Positions 11,021 to 19,140 of a DNA stretch of 64,000 nucleotides are shown here, piece by piece. The stretch's first letter is position 1. Each line of letters begins with the position of its first letter. The stretch covers positions 2,603,001 through 2,667,000 of the forward strand of contig JANJXV010000037.1 of NCBI GenBank assembly GCA_024803745.1, read 5' to 3'. Origin of the DNA: Megascapheus bottae. Taxonomy: Eukaryota > Chordata > Mammalia > Rodentia > Geomyidae. The position numbers were made by a program, and so were the translations under genes. The notes beneath the pieces were generated by a model that was not told the DNA's origin, did not search any database, and saw nothing but the letters and a program-made list of their open reading frames with translations.

Positions 11021-12404
11021 ACCTTGAACAGCCCCTACAGAATGCTTAGAACATGGTATTTTGGGCTTAGCTCCCCATAACGTTGGATACACAGTTCTTG
11101 AATGCTGCACGCCTGAGTATAGGTCAAGATTCCACTGTGTCTCGCAACCATCTCCCATTATGGGATCATGTTAAGCTTGATGTCCATTGAGAACCCTATA
11201 CTTTTTTTTCACATTAGTTGACAAGCCAGTTCATCTAGCCAGTGTTTGAACAGCTGATGTGATGATACCAATACCCAGATTCCTAAAGAGATGATTAATC
11301 TTTGATGGCTCAAGTTGTTATCATAAAAAGGATGGAGTCATTAAAAACTTCAGGGCAATAAATAATTTCATTAGCTACCATTTCTTTATGGTCCAGGATC
11401 CATTTGAAGAGTAATTATGTCCAGTGACCTGTCTATTAGAAATAAGCATGAGTAAGCATCTTGCCTGTAGCTCTTTGTGAAAATCTGTCCCCATTGCTGG
11501 CATTGCTGGTAAGGTCTCTGCAGGCTCACACGCTAAACATCCTTAGAAAGGCCTGTAGCTCAGATGAGGTTAAAAAGCACCTGCCTGGCCACAAAGACAT
11601 CAAGACAATATTATCACAATTAGAACTAAAAATTTGTTTTAAAGGGTTAGGGTAAAAGTGGAATGAGTAGAGCCATCTAAGTACAAGGCTTGGATCCTGT
11701 CTCCAGCTAAAACTCTAATATTTAAGTTTATTGTGAAGGTTCCACATTAACTTTTATTGTAAAATGTTATATTCAGGTAATACTTAGCCACAACTTAAAT
11801 TTGGCAGTTGATTGCAAACTCAACTCACTCTAGTTGTGGCCTTTTGGTGAGTATCTTAGAAAAACAGGAGAGTCAGTCTCAAAGTGAAGAGTTCTTCTGG
11901 ATCTCATGATTTTAAGGAACAAGCTGATAACAAAATTCTGTGAGTTTGTGATAAGAATTAGAGTTCTAAATAGAGGGCAGAGGACATTCCTTCTGGTAAT
12001 ATCTACCATTTTCTGACTCTGTGGTATTGAGTAAGTCTTTTCCTGCCTTAGGACATTTTCTGTTGTGGGGACTGAATAATGCCGATTGATGAAGTTAGAC
12101 ATAAATATTATTTCAGCTCACAAATCTGGAGGCACTGAGTACAAGGTCAGGGGATACTTTAGAGAACCAGATGTTGCAGGGTACTGCATAGCAAGAGGGT
12201 GCCTTCAAATGATGAGTCAAACTGGCATTTACAACAGACTGACTTTTTAACAAATAAACCATTGACCCATCAATGTATTAAAACATGAGTGGATTGATTC
12301 ATTTATGAGGGCAGAACACTTGGATGAATCACCTGATCTCACTTCTTAATCATTTAATTACTTGTCAGTACTGGTGGGGGAACCTAGATTCTCACACTTC
12401 TAGG
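11021..12404. other. unassigned noncoding sequence
   Basis: No gene or identifiable repeat. Open frames at 11461-11655 (+) and 11830-12102 (-) have no motif support. Confidence 0.4.
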
Positions 12405-12640
12405 CAGGCATATTTGAGCCACTTGAGCCATAAAAGCCACAACTCCAGCCTTCTTTTTGAATAGGGTCTTAGGTTTATGTCTAAGACTGGGCTGGACCTT
12501 GATCCTCCTATTTCGAGTCCTACATGGCTGGGATTACCACACCTAGCTACTAGTTGAGATAAGATCTTGCTAACTTTTGTGTGGGCTAGCCCCAAATTAT
12601 GATCCTCTTGCTGACATTGCATATGCTGGGATTGCATATG
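12405..12640 (-). repeat. old 7SL/tRNA-type SINE, unassigned
   Basis: It contains 'gagccacttgagcc', 'ggctggaccttgatcctcc' and 'catggctgggattaccac'. The order matches an antisense B1-containing SINE, but divergence prevents family assignment. Confidence 0.45.
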
Positions 12641-12727
12641 TTAGCCTTCTCCAGCCCACTGAGCCCATTTCTTAATAGCTCACCATAGGGATGACATCCC
12701 AATATTAATTTGGGGAGAGACATACAG

Positions 12728-12734
12728 ACCATAG
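12728..12734 (+). repeat. provirus target-site duplication, left copy
   Basis: The heptamer accatag abuts the TG-starting LTR edge at 12735 and is repeated at 18184-18190. Class II retroviruses usually duplicate 6 bp, so one of the seven bases may match by chance. Confidence 0.85.
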
Positions 12735-12919
12735 TGTTGCTCCTCTCGGGGCAGCAACACAGGAACGGGGAGGGACACACAGGGCCAGCCTGTAGTCCCC
12801 CGGGGGCCGAGCGAGATGGTAAGTGTCGAAGACCCAGCCCTCCCCCAATCACCGGGGAAGAAAAAACCACGCTGAGTCAGAAGTAGTGTTAACCATGAAA
12901 GCGCATCAGATCTCTCTGC

Positions 12920-12970
12920 TCATCTTTGCTTCTCTCTCTGATGCTCTCTGATGCTCTCTCTGATGCTCTC
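12920..12970 (+). repeat. CTCTGATG tandem units inside the LTR
   Basis: Imperfect tandem units of 'ctctgatg' with CT spacers. The second LTR copy holds the same array at about 17818-17868. The array lies in the R/U5 part of the element-strand transcript. Confidence 0.8.
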
Positions 12971-12974
12971 CTCA

Positions 12975-12980
12975 TTTATT
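12975..12980 (-). terminator. LTR polyadenylation signal AATAAA
   Basis: The plus strand reads tttatt, i.e. AATAAA in element orientation, about 15 bp downstream of the TATA box. The same hexamer in the 5' LTR is at 17873-17878. Confidence 0.75.
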
Positions 12981-12995
12981 GCGTCAGACAATTAG

Positions 12996-13002
12996 TTATA
13001 TA
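12996..13002 (-). promoter_or_regulatory. LTR TATA box
   Basis: TATATAA in element orientation inside 'cagtatataactaatt'. The 5' LTR copy at 17894-17900 would drive the provirus. An inverted CCAAT motif lies upstream at 13040-13044 (17938-17942 in the 5' LTR). Confidence 0.75.
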
Positions 13003-13286
13003 CTGTTAGGGTAGGAGAAGGTGGGCACTGGGAATCTAGCCAATAGGAAGAGGGCCCCTGTGCTACCACTAAGGGTCTGGGTGGGCTTTCAGGTACTGGG
13101 CAGGACAGGTGCAGGAAAGCGCGCGAGACTTGAGCTGCTGCGAGACCCGCAAAACTGCGGGGGGTTCAATCGAGTCACGTACACAGCCTTAAGAGAGGTA
13201 TGCAAAAGACCAAATGCCTGGACAAAGCCCTTTAATTGCAGCTGAGCCAGAATCAGGCCTCAGAGATGGAGGCTAGACCCCAACAA

Positions 13287-13299
13287 TTCCCCCTTTTTT
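13287..13299 (-). other. polypurine tract (PPT)
   Basis: In element orientation AAAAAAGGGGGAA ends one base from the TG start of the 3' LTR. This is the expected site for plus-strand DNA priming during reverse transcription. Confidence 0.85.
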
Positions 13300-13480
13300 G
13301 TTTATTAGAACAGGGGGGGACAAGCACGCAAAACCCCTGTCTTAGGTCGTCCCCTTCAGGGGATCTTACCCGTCATTGAGTGCTCTGCGGCCTTCTGTCC
13401 CACAGTACAGATCACCCCCGGGCCTGTCTTAGGTTGTCCCCGCTCCAGAGATCTTACCCGTCATTGGCTCTCGGGGAGAC
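13300..13480 (-). other. provirus 3' noncoding segment
   Basis: Between the env remnant and the PPT lies a short noncoding stretch with two copies of a 'cttaggt(c/t)gtcccc..atcttacccgtcattg' unit (about 13341-13379 and 13429-13465), an internal imperfect direct repeat of the element. Confidence 0.65.
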
Positions 13481-13800
13481 ATCTAAGGGGAGTCAAGGGA
13501 TCCTTCCTCGTCATTGGGCTCTCCTCGGTCATAGGAGTTATTGGCATTGGTAGCAAGCCTCTGGTAATGCACCTGTACGTTCATCAATTGAGTGGATTCG
13601 TTCATCAACTGAATGGATTCTATCCTGCTTTGAATGAATTGTAACCTTATTGATAACACAGGGCCCAAAAGTTAAGAGTAAGAAGAAGAGGAGTATAGGG
13701 CCAAGGAAGGACATAGGGTAGCCATCTGTGCAGTCCGGTCCAGAGGATGTTGATGATGGGTATCTTGACTCCAAGAAGAAACAGGATCAGCACTGTAAGG
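13480..13800 (-). pseudogene. env transmembrane-tail remnant, frame-broken
   Basis: Just downstream of the pol stop, minus-strand frames at 13538-13774 and 13483-13668 together resemble the C-terminal end of a retroviral TM envelope protein. There is a hydrophobic membrane span at about 13649-13717 ending in a GPC motif, then a short polar tail. The membrane span, the segment before it and the tail lie in different frames, so at least two frame breaks are present. A 21-bp tandem duplication lies in the tail (13579-13620). The whole surface subunit, the fusion peptide and most of TM are absent. The style of the span suggests a type-D/gamma-like envelope, but this rests on about 20 residues. 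No envelope protein can be made from it. Confidence 0.55.
13579..13620 (+). repeat. 21-bp tandem duplication in env remnant
   Basis: Two adjacent 21-bp units, each starting gttcatcaa and ending ggattc, differ at two positions. They lie in the cytoplasmic-tail part of the env remnant. Confidence 0.85.
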
Positions 13801-13804
13801 TCCA

Positions 13805-16800
13805 TTATTTATTCTGAAAAAGAAGGGAGAGAGAGATATCCTCAGGAGGCAGAGAGCCTTCTGGGTCTTCATCAATATTATTGGGGTCCCTCCATATTTG
13901 GGGACAATATTTAAGATCCCTTGTAGGGACCCAAATTGGCTTTGTTTCATCAGTGGGGAAAACACAACCAAATCCTCTTCCAGCTGTAATGAGGGGATCA
14001 GGGCCCCTCCACTCCCCATTAAGGGGGTCCTTCCACCGGACATAGACAGTTTGATAGGGAATAGAGGTTGTCCAATGTTTCTGGAAGGGTGAGAGATGTT
14101 CCCCTTTGGCAAAATTTAAAATATTGAGAGTAAACAAAGCCATCTTTAGCTGATCATGGGGGGGGAGTGTATTCCCCCTTTTTTGTTTTATTAATTGAGA
14201 TTTAAGGACATGGTTATATCTTTCTACTATTGCTTGTCCTCTGGGATTATGAGGGATGCCAGTAGTACGGGTAATTTGCCATTGTTTAAAGAAGTCATCA
14301 AGAGACTTGCTTACAAAACATGGACCGTTATCGGTTTTTATTTGGTCTGGCAATCCGAGAGTAGCAAAACATTGAAGAAAATGACTGATAGCATGTTTAG
14401 CTCTCTCCCCGGAATGGGCTGTAGCCCAACAGGCATGGGAAAAGGTGTCTATTGTTAAAAAAATGTATTTAAGTTTTCCAAAAAAGGGAAAATGTGTAAC
14501 ATCCGTTTGCCACAGATTGTTAGGCCTAAGGCCTCGAGGGTTAACACCGCCCATTTGGAGCGGTGGAACCTGTAAGAAAGGGTGACATGACTTGCAGGTT
14601 CTAATAATCTTTTTTAGGTCTCTAATAGCAACTTGGGGAAATCGGTGGTGCAGTCCCCTCCAGTTGGCATGCGTGAGCCGATGGAAAGAGATAGCCTCCT
14701 GTAAAGTGTAACATTCAGGATTAGAGGCTAACTGGTCAGCGAGGGCATTGCCTTTGGTCACAATACTTGGAAGGCTTTGATGTCCCCTCAGATGTTGAAT
14801 AAACATAGGAGCAATCCTTTGTTTGAGCAAATTTCTAGCTTGAATCATCAAAGGAGTGATGGGGTTGCTATCAAGTTTAATATGAGCTTCTATGAGGTTA
14901 GGTAACAAATTGACCACATACAGGCTATCTGAGAATAGGTTAAGAGGACCAGTAACCTCAGATAAAGCTAAGACCACCGCATAAAGTTCCTTAAACTGCG
15001 CTGAGCCCTGTATTTCATGAGACAGGGTAACTGCAGGAGAAGAATTGCCTTTACCTGGGGGGAAAATAACAACAGAAGCCCCCTTCTTGCCTCCATCCGT
15101 GAATACGGTGGGGAAGGAGGGATCAGCTTCACTTAGAAAAAGTTTTGGAGGTCGCCACTCCAGCTGACTAAAGGAGTGCATCCATTTATGGGGACCATAA
15201 TGACAATCCACTTTACCTGGAAAGCCTTCCATGGCTATTGCTAGTCTAGCATTATTTCTTTGTAGCCAAGAGAAATCATTAATCCTAAAAGGGACAATAA
15301 GAGAGTGAGGTTCACTCCCAAAAAGACGAGTGGATAAGTCTCGTCCTTTGACAATGCAATCTGCCATCTGGTCAGTCATGGAGTAAACTCCAGGTGTTCC
15401 TCCGACTGACAGGTGAATCCAGTGAAGAGGTTCCCCTTCCTGGCCTAAAAGGGCAGTGAAGAGGGTTTTTCCTGATAGGATATAGAGTGTTAGGGGCATA
15501 GCAGGATCATACCTCTTTAAGGCTGCTTCATTGATAGCTAATTGAATTTTATTTAGAGCCTCTTTATGATCAGTTGACAATGTTACTATGGAGGTCAGAT
15601 CAAGACCCTTTAAGAGATCAAAAAGAGGTGTGAGGGTTGCAGTGGTTATAGAGATCCATGGTCTCATCCAATTAATTTCACCAAGAAGTTTTTGAAGTTG
15701 GGGCAGGGTATAAGTATCTTGGATAGATAATTGGGGTTTTAAAGGAGACACAACATCCAGTGTTAGGACAGATCCCAGGATTTTAAAGGGGGGTATCTTT
15801 TGGATTTTTTCTGGGGCAATTTGGAAGCCATTATCTTTTAACAGTTGGAGACATTTATTAAAAAGACAATCTAAATGCTGAGTGTCTGGGCTTCCTATAA
15901 TGATATCATCCATACATATATAGAAAAGTGAGCCTGTCTCCTCGTTAGGAGGGGATAAGACTCTAGACATATAGTCCTGACATATAGGAGGACTATTGGC
16001 CATACCTTGAGGTAGAACTGTCCATTCAAAACGCAAATCAGGGCCCTTATAATTTAATGAAGGAAGGGAGAAGGCAAACTTCTCAGTATCTTCCGGGTGG
16101 AGAGGAATAGAAAAAAAACAGTCTTTGATGTCTATGACTATGAGATATTGGTCATTAGGAATGGCAGGTATCCAGGGCATCCCCCTTTGGGGGGTCCCAA
16201 AAAGTTCCATCTTCTCATTTATTTTTCTCAAATCTTGGAGTAGTCTCCACTTGCCATTAGGCTTTTTAATCACAAATACTGGGGAGTTCCAAGGGCTCAA
16301 AGACTTCCTTTTTATGCTTTTCTCAACTCTATCAACAAAAGTAGACAGGTCCTCTCTTGGTCTTTGGTTAATTTCTGCTATAGGAGACTCAGAGGGACCC
16401 TCCTTCAGTTTTCTCCAGGCCGCTAGGCCCAAAGCTCTAATCTGATCCTGATAGGGAGGGGGGATGGTGGCCTGCTGGATCCCCGTTGAGTACTGATCGG
16501 AGGTCCCTGCAAGCATCCCCAAAGTAATGGGGATTACAGGTTGCACGTGTTGGTTCCTCTCCACCTGTTGGCGGCATTCTTCTTTATACAGGGCACACCA
16601 CTTAATGAAAAGCGGGCCTGGAAGAACTGCTTTGGCCAGAGCCATCCAAACGGCTGCAGTACATGGTTGATGAGCAAGGCCTTGGAGGATGGTTTCCGTC
16701 CAAGGAGCATTAGGGCCAACTTCTAAGACAGCTTTTTTGAGTTCCTTAAGGTCGCCAGGCTCCCAGGGATACCCGGTTGCAGGGCGGTTACCACCCGGGT

Positions 16801-17521
16801 CAATATTAACCAGGAATAGCTGGCCGGACTCCGGGCCAGGTTCAAATGGTGCCTCACTAGTGACACTGTCTGTTGGGGTCACGCTCTCCGGCCTTTCTGA
16901 CACACTTCCGTTCAAAGGCTGCAATATCTTGTGGGCCTCAGAAGCACCATGCCTGTCTGGTAAATGGAGCCCTGGCAGGCCCAGACCCTCCTGTGAGACT
17001 ACTGAGGGTGGATGGAGCCCTGGCGCTGTGGGGGTTGAGAAACTACCTGGGCAGCACAGGCCCGGACGCTCCTGTGAGACCACTGAGGCCTCATGGCCTG
17101 GGTTTGATGGGGGAGGGGTAAAGGGTGGCTCCTTCTCATCTCCCTGAGGGGAACTTGGCCTTTCAGTAGATGAGAGATTAGCATCTCCGCAGGGAGTAAG
17201 GGAGGCATCTGGCCTCTCTTTGTTAACTGTGTCCCCAGGGGACCCAGCCCTCTCCTTGGAAAGTTGAGGAGAAAAACTAGACTTTAAGACTGAATAAACT
17301 CCTCCTGAAGGAGGATTTATCTGGGCTTTTCCGATTAGATGCTCAATTTTGTCCCAAGTATTCCAGTCTACCAAGTTGCTAGTTGGCAGCCACAGGGCGA
17401 TTTTAACTAAAGTATCCCAAACTTTACATGTCTGTGCAACTAAAATCTCTAACCCTCGACTTTTAAGGAAGAGCTTAAGAGAGTCGAGGGAAGGGTCATT
17501 CTTAGAAAGGTTCTTTCCCAT
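13805..17521 (-). CDS. gag-pol fusion polyprotein of the provirus
   Basis: 1238 codons without a stop. I start at the ATG at 17521 and not the upstream in-frame GTG. It gives MGKNLS, a myristoylation-type N-terminus, and lies just after the leader splice donor. Residue order: matrix about 1-75; Pro/Ser/Gly-rich linker about 80-245; capsid N-terminal domain about 246-385; a major-homology-like stretch at 384-399 (INQRPREDLSTFVDRV). The frame then passes directly into reverse transcriptase near residue 404. RT keeps VIDIKD (Asp464) and LPQGMANSP, but the active-site box is CMDD (Cys536, Asp538, Asp539), where Tyr is usual. RNase H keeps Asp809, Glu845, Asp865 and Asp929. Integrase keeps His947, His951, Cys976 and Cys979 and the DD35E triad Asp1007, Asp1064, Glu1100. 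Capsid C-terminal domain, nucleocapsid Cys-His boxes, dUTPase/protease and the first part of RT are missing. In family terms this is an assembly/integration polyprotein without its own protease. The fusion resembles mouse IAP type I-delta-1. Confidence 0.9.
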   Translation of the reverse strand: MGKNLSKNDPSLDSLKLFLKSRGLEILVAQTCKVWDTLVKIALWLPTSNLVDWNTWDKIEHLIGKAQINPPSGGVYSVLKSSFSPQLSKERAGSPGDTVNKERPDASLTPCGDANLSSTERPSSPQGDEKEPPFTPPPSNPGHEASVVSQERPGLCCPGSFSTPTAPGLHPPSVVSQEGLGLPGLHLPDRHGASEAHKILQPLNGSVSERPESVTPTDSVTSEAPFEPGPESGQLFLVNIDPGGNRPATGYPWEPGDLKELKKAVLEVGPNAPWTETILQGLAHQPCTAAVWMALAKAVLPGPLFIKWCALYKEECRQQVERNQHVQPVIPITLGMLAGTSDQYSTGIQQATIPPPYQDQIRALGLAAWRKLKEGPSESPIAEINQRPREDLSTFVDRVEKSIKRKSLSPWNSPVFVIKKPNGKWRLLQDLRKINEKMELFGTPQRGMPWIPAIPNDQYLIVIDIKDCFFSIPLHPEDTEKFAFSLPSLNYKGPDLRFEWTVLPQGMANSPPICQDYMSRVLSPPNEETGSLFYICMDDIIIGSPDTQHLDCLFNKCLQLLKDNGFQIAPEKIQKIPPFKILGSVLTLDVVSPLKPQLSIQDTYTLPQLQKLLGEINWMRPWISITTATLTPLFDLLKGLDLTSIVTLSTDHKEALNKIQLAINEAALKRYDPAMPLTLYILSGKTLFTALLGQEGEPLHWIHLSVGGTPGVYSMTDQMADCIVKGRDLSTRLFGSEPHSLIVPFRINDFSWLQRNNARLAIAMEGFPGKVDCHYGPHKWMHSFSQLEWRPPKLFLSEADPSFPTVFTDGGKKGASVVIFPPGKGNSSPAVTLSHEIQGSAQFKELYAVVLALSEVTGPLNLFSDSLYVVNLLPNLIEAHIKLDSNPITPLMIQARNLLKQRIAPMFIQHLRGHQSLPSIVTKGNALADQLASNPECYTLQEAISFHRLTHANWRGLHHRFPQVAIRDLKKIIRTCKSCHPFLQVPPLQMGGVNPRGLRPNNLWQTDVTHFPFFGKLKYIFLTIDTFSHACWATAHSGERAKHAISHFLQCFATLGLPDQIKTDNGPCFVSKSLDDFFKQWQITRTTGIPHNPRGQAIVERYNHVLKSQLIKQKRGNTLPPHDQLKMALFTLNILNFAKGEHLSPFQKHWTTSIPYQTVYVRWKDPLNGEWRGPDPLITAGRGFGCVFPTDETKPIWVPTRDLKYCPQIWRDPNNIDEDPEGSLPPEDISLSLLFQNK
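15905..15916 (-). other. RT catalytic box, Tyr replaced by Cys
   Basis: The four codons read Cys-Met-Asp-Asp. Both catalytic aspartates are present. The Cys codon TGT is at 15914-15916. Confidence 0.9.
16297..16327 (-). other. gag-pol deletion junction
   Basis: Within this interval the protein changes from capsid major-homology sequence (TFVDRVEKSI) to RT finger sequence (SPWNSPVFVIKK) with the frame maintained. All coding between these points in related retroviruses (late gag, pro, start of pol) is absent. The exact breakpoint cannot be fixed without an intact relative. Confidence 0.8.
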
Positions 17522-17534
17522 ATTTGATGGGAGT

Positions 17535-17542
17535 ACACTTAC
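17535..17542 (-). promoter_or_regulatory. leader splice donor
   Basis: In element orientation CGG|GTAAGTGT, a near-consensus 5' splice site 14 bases upstream of the gag ATG. In an intact relative it would generate spliced env mRNA. Here little env remains. Confidence 0.65.
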
Positions 17543-17612
17543 CCGCAGTCCGATTAGCTCGTCGGCGGTGAGTTTCTCGAGCACGTGGAGCCCTCACACG
17601 GGCGGCAAAGTT

Positions 17613-17630
17613 TCCTCACACGGGGCACCA
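17613..17630 (-). other. primer binding site, tRNA-Met type
   Basis: The plus strand reads tcctcacacggggcacca, two bases inside the 5' LTR edge. This is the form of the 3' end of an elongator tRNA-Met including CCA, so minus-strand DNA synthesis is inferred to be primed by tRNA-Met. Identification is from remembered tRNA sequence. Confidence 0.75.
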
Positions 17631-17632
17631 GC

Positions 17633-18183
17633 TGTTGCTCCTCTAGGGGCAGCAACACAGGAACGGGGAGGGACACACAGGGCCAGCCTGTAGTCCCCCG
17701 GGGGCCGAGCGAGATGGTAAGTGTCGAAGACCCAGCCCTCCCCCAATCACCGGGGAAGAAAAAACCACGCTGAGTCAGAAGTAGTGTTAACCATGAAAGC
17801 GCATCAGATCTCTCTGCTCATCTTTGCTTCTCTCTCTGATGCTCTCTGATGCTCTCTCTGATGCTCTCCTCATTTATTGCGTCAGACAATTAGTTATATA
17901 CTGTTAGGGTAGGAGAAGGTGGGCACTGGGAATCTAGCCAATAGGAAGAGGGCCCCTGTGCTACCACTAAGGGTCTGGGTGGGCTTTCAGGTACTGGGCA
18001 GGACAGGTGCAGGAAAGCGCGCGAGACTTGAGCTGCTGCGAGACCCGCAAAACTGCGGGGGGTTCAATCGAGTCACGTACACAGCCTTAAGAGAGGTATG
18101 CAAAAGACCAAATGCCTGGACAAAGCCCTTTAATTGCAGCTGAGCCAGAATCAGGCCTCAGAGATGGAGGCTAGACCCCAACA
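17633..18183 (-). repeat. 5' LTR of the provirus
   Basis: 551 bp and aligned by eye with the 3' LTR with one substitution (17645 a against 12747 c). It carries the active-position TATA (17894-17900), polyA signal (17873-17878) and inverted CCAAT (17938-17942). Confidence 0.95.
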
Positions 18184-18190
18184 ACCATAG
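18184..18190 (+). repeat. provirus target-site duplication, right copy
   Basis: The heptamer accatag directly follows the LTR end aaca and matches 12728-12734. Confidence 0.85.
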
Positions 18191-18794
18191 TACTCCCAAT
18201 CAGACACAGACAGGCTTGCTTAGCTTCACTAGCTAGTGTGGAATGGCTCTTTATGCTTTTGATCCTTTTTCTGCCTAAAGACAACAAGAATACCCAAGGA
18301 TCATAAATCATACTGACAACCGGGTGTCAGTCGAAAGCAATCATATTTTAACAAAGGGATTTACTTAAGAGCAAAGTTTGCAATGTGGCAAGATGACAGA
18401 AAGGCGTCCCTACAAGGAAAAACACAGCACTCTAATATTAAACAAGCAATGTGAAACTGTGGTTTCATTTCAAAATATCCTATTTAGAAACTTGAGCTTA
18501 TGTATGTAATTTGGGAAAGTGTGGATCAGGTCCTGTTATTTCTTTCTTTCTTTATTGGCAAGGAGGCTTGCTCAAGGGGTTCCTGCAAAATCAACTACAC
18601 TGGAGGATCAGTGAAAGTACAGTTGAAGGGAGCTCACCTGTGTGTGAAATCGCTTTCAGAATTACTGGAGGGAGGTCAGGAAATGTGAAGTGACTTGATT
18701 CCACAAGTTGGATTTCAGGCCTTAAGCTTGGAGAATAAACTAAGAGTAGGAACAGAGGACTAGTTCTGCCAGCACATTTATCACAACCTTTGGT
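18191..18794. other. unassigned noncoding sequence
   Basis: Right flank of the provirus. No gene or repeat recognised. Open frames of about 60 codons near 18500-18690 have no support. Confidence 0.4.
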
Positions 18795-18886
18795 TTTTGG
18801 TGTGTGTGTGTGTGGATTGAACCCAGTACCTCACACTTGCTAGGCAGCTCACATACCCCTATACTCCTTGAGCCATACCCCTAGTC
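18795..18886 (-). repeat. ID/B4-like SINE fragment with (TG)n
   Basis: (TG)8 at 18798-18813, then 'attgaacccagtacctcacacttgctaggcag' and 'ttgagccatacccctagtc', an antisense tRNA-derived SINE fragment. Confidence 0.5.
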
Positions 18887-18913
18887 TTTTTATTTGCTGT
18901 TTTCTTCTCCTTT

Positions 18914-19140
18914 TTTGTGGTCCTGTGGTTTGAACTCTGTCCTGGGCACTGTCCCTGAGCTCTTCAGCTCAAGGCTAGTGCTCTACCACTTGAGCCACAG
19001 CACCACTTCCAGTTTTCTGACTGTTAATTGGAGATAAGAGTCTCACAGACTTTTAGTTCCCAGGGCTGGCTTTACTGTGTTCCTCAAATCTCAGCCTCCT
19101 GAGTAGTTAGGATTACAGGTGTGAGCCACTGGTACCCAGC
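18914..19140 (-). repeat. B1-Geo-like dimeric SINE
   Basis: A full antisense copy: Geo half with 'ctctaccacttgagccacagcaccacttcc', linker 'gttaattggagataagagtctcacagac', and B1 end 'cctcctgagtagttaggattacaggtgtgagcc'. Confidence 0.85.

Larger units (their letters stand above)
12735..13285 (-). repeat. 3' LTR of the provirus
   Basis: 551 bp, bounded by tgttgctcc on the left and ccccaaca on the right (TG..CA in element orientation). It shares all visible signals with the 5' LTR. The 74-codon open frame on the plus strand at 13021-13245 is identical in both LTRs and is not a gene. Confidence 0.95.
12735..18183 (-). mobile_element. endogenous betaretrovirus-like provirus
   Basis: A 5.4-kb class II-type provirus in minus orientation: 5' LTR (17633-18183), tRNA-Met-like PBS, splice donor, one gag-pol fusion frame, env remnant, PPT and 3' LTR (12735-13285). 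Both LTRs are TG..CA bounded and differ at only one position I can find (12747 c against 17645 a). A 7-bp repeat flanks the element. The near-identical LTRs mean a recent integration. Missing protease and nucleocapsid, a broken env and an altered RT motif mean it cannot be autonomous. It belongs with the class II (ERVK-like) group by its matrix, capsid and pol order. The family name is unknown to me. Confidence 0.95.

Noticed and set aside
12800..12812. Splice-donor-like gatggtaagtg on the plus strand of the LTR
   Set aside because: It is antisense to the provirus and no plus-strand exon is visible next to it.
12920..12970. Short regular repeats resembling a CRISPR array
   Set aside because: CTCTGATG units of 8 bp without spacers, inside an LTR, in a mammalian genome.
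13021..13245. 74-codon open frame, identical at 17919-18143
   Set aside because: It lies inside the LTRs on the strand opposite to the provirus. It is repeated only because the LTRs are duplicates.
13672..17208. Other long frames over the provirus (e.g. 13672-14112 -, 16689-17147 +, 17349-17693 +)
   Set aside because: They are shadows of the gag-pol frame or of env debris and have no domain of their own.
17522..17584. Extended start of the gag-pol frame upstream of the ATG
   Set aside because: The first codon there is GTG and the stretch overlaps the leader and splice donor. The ATG at 17521 gives a myristoylation-type Gag start.
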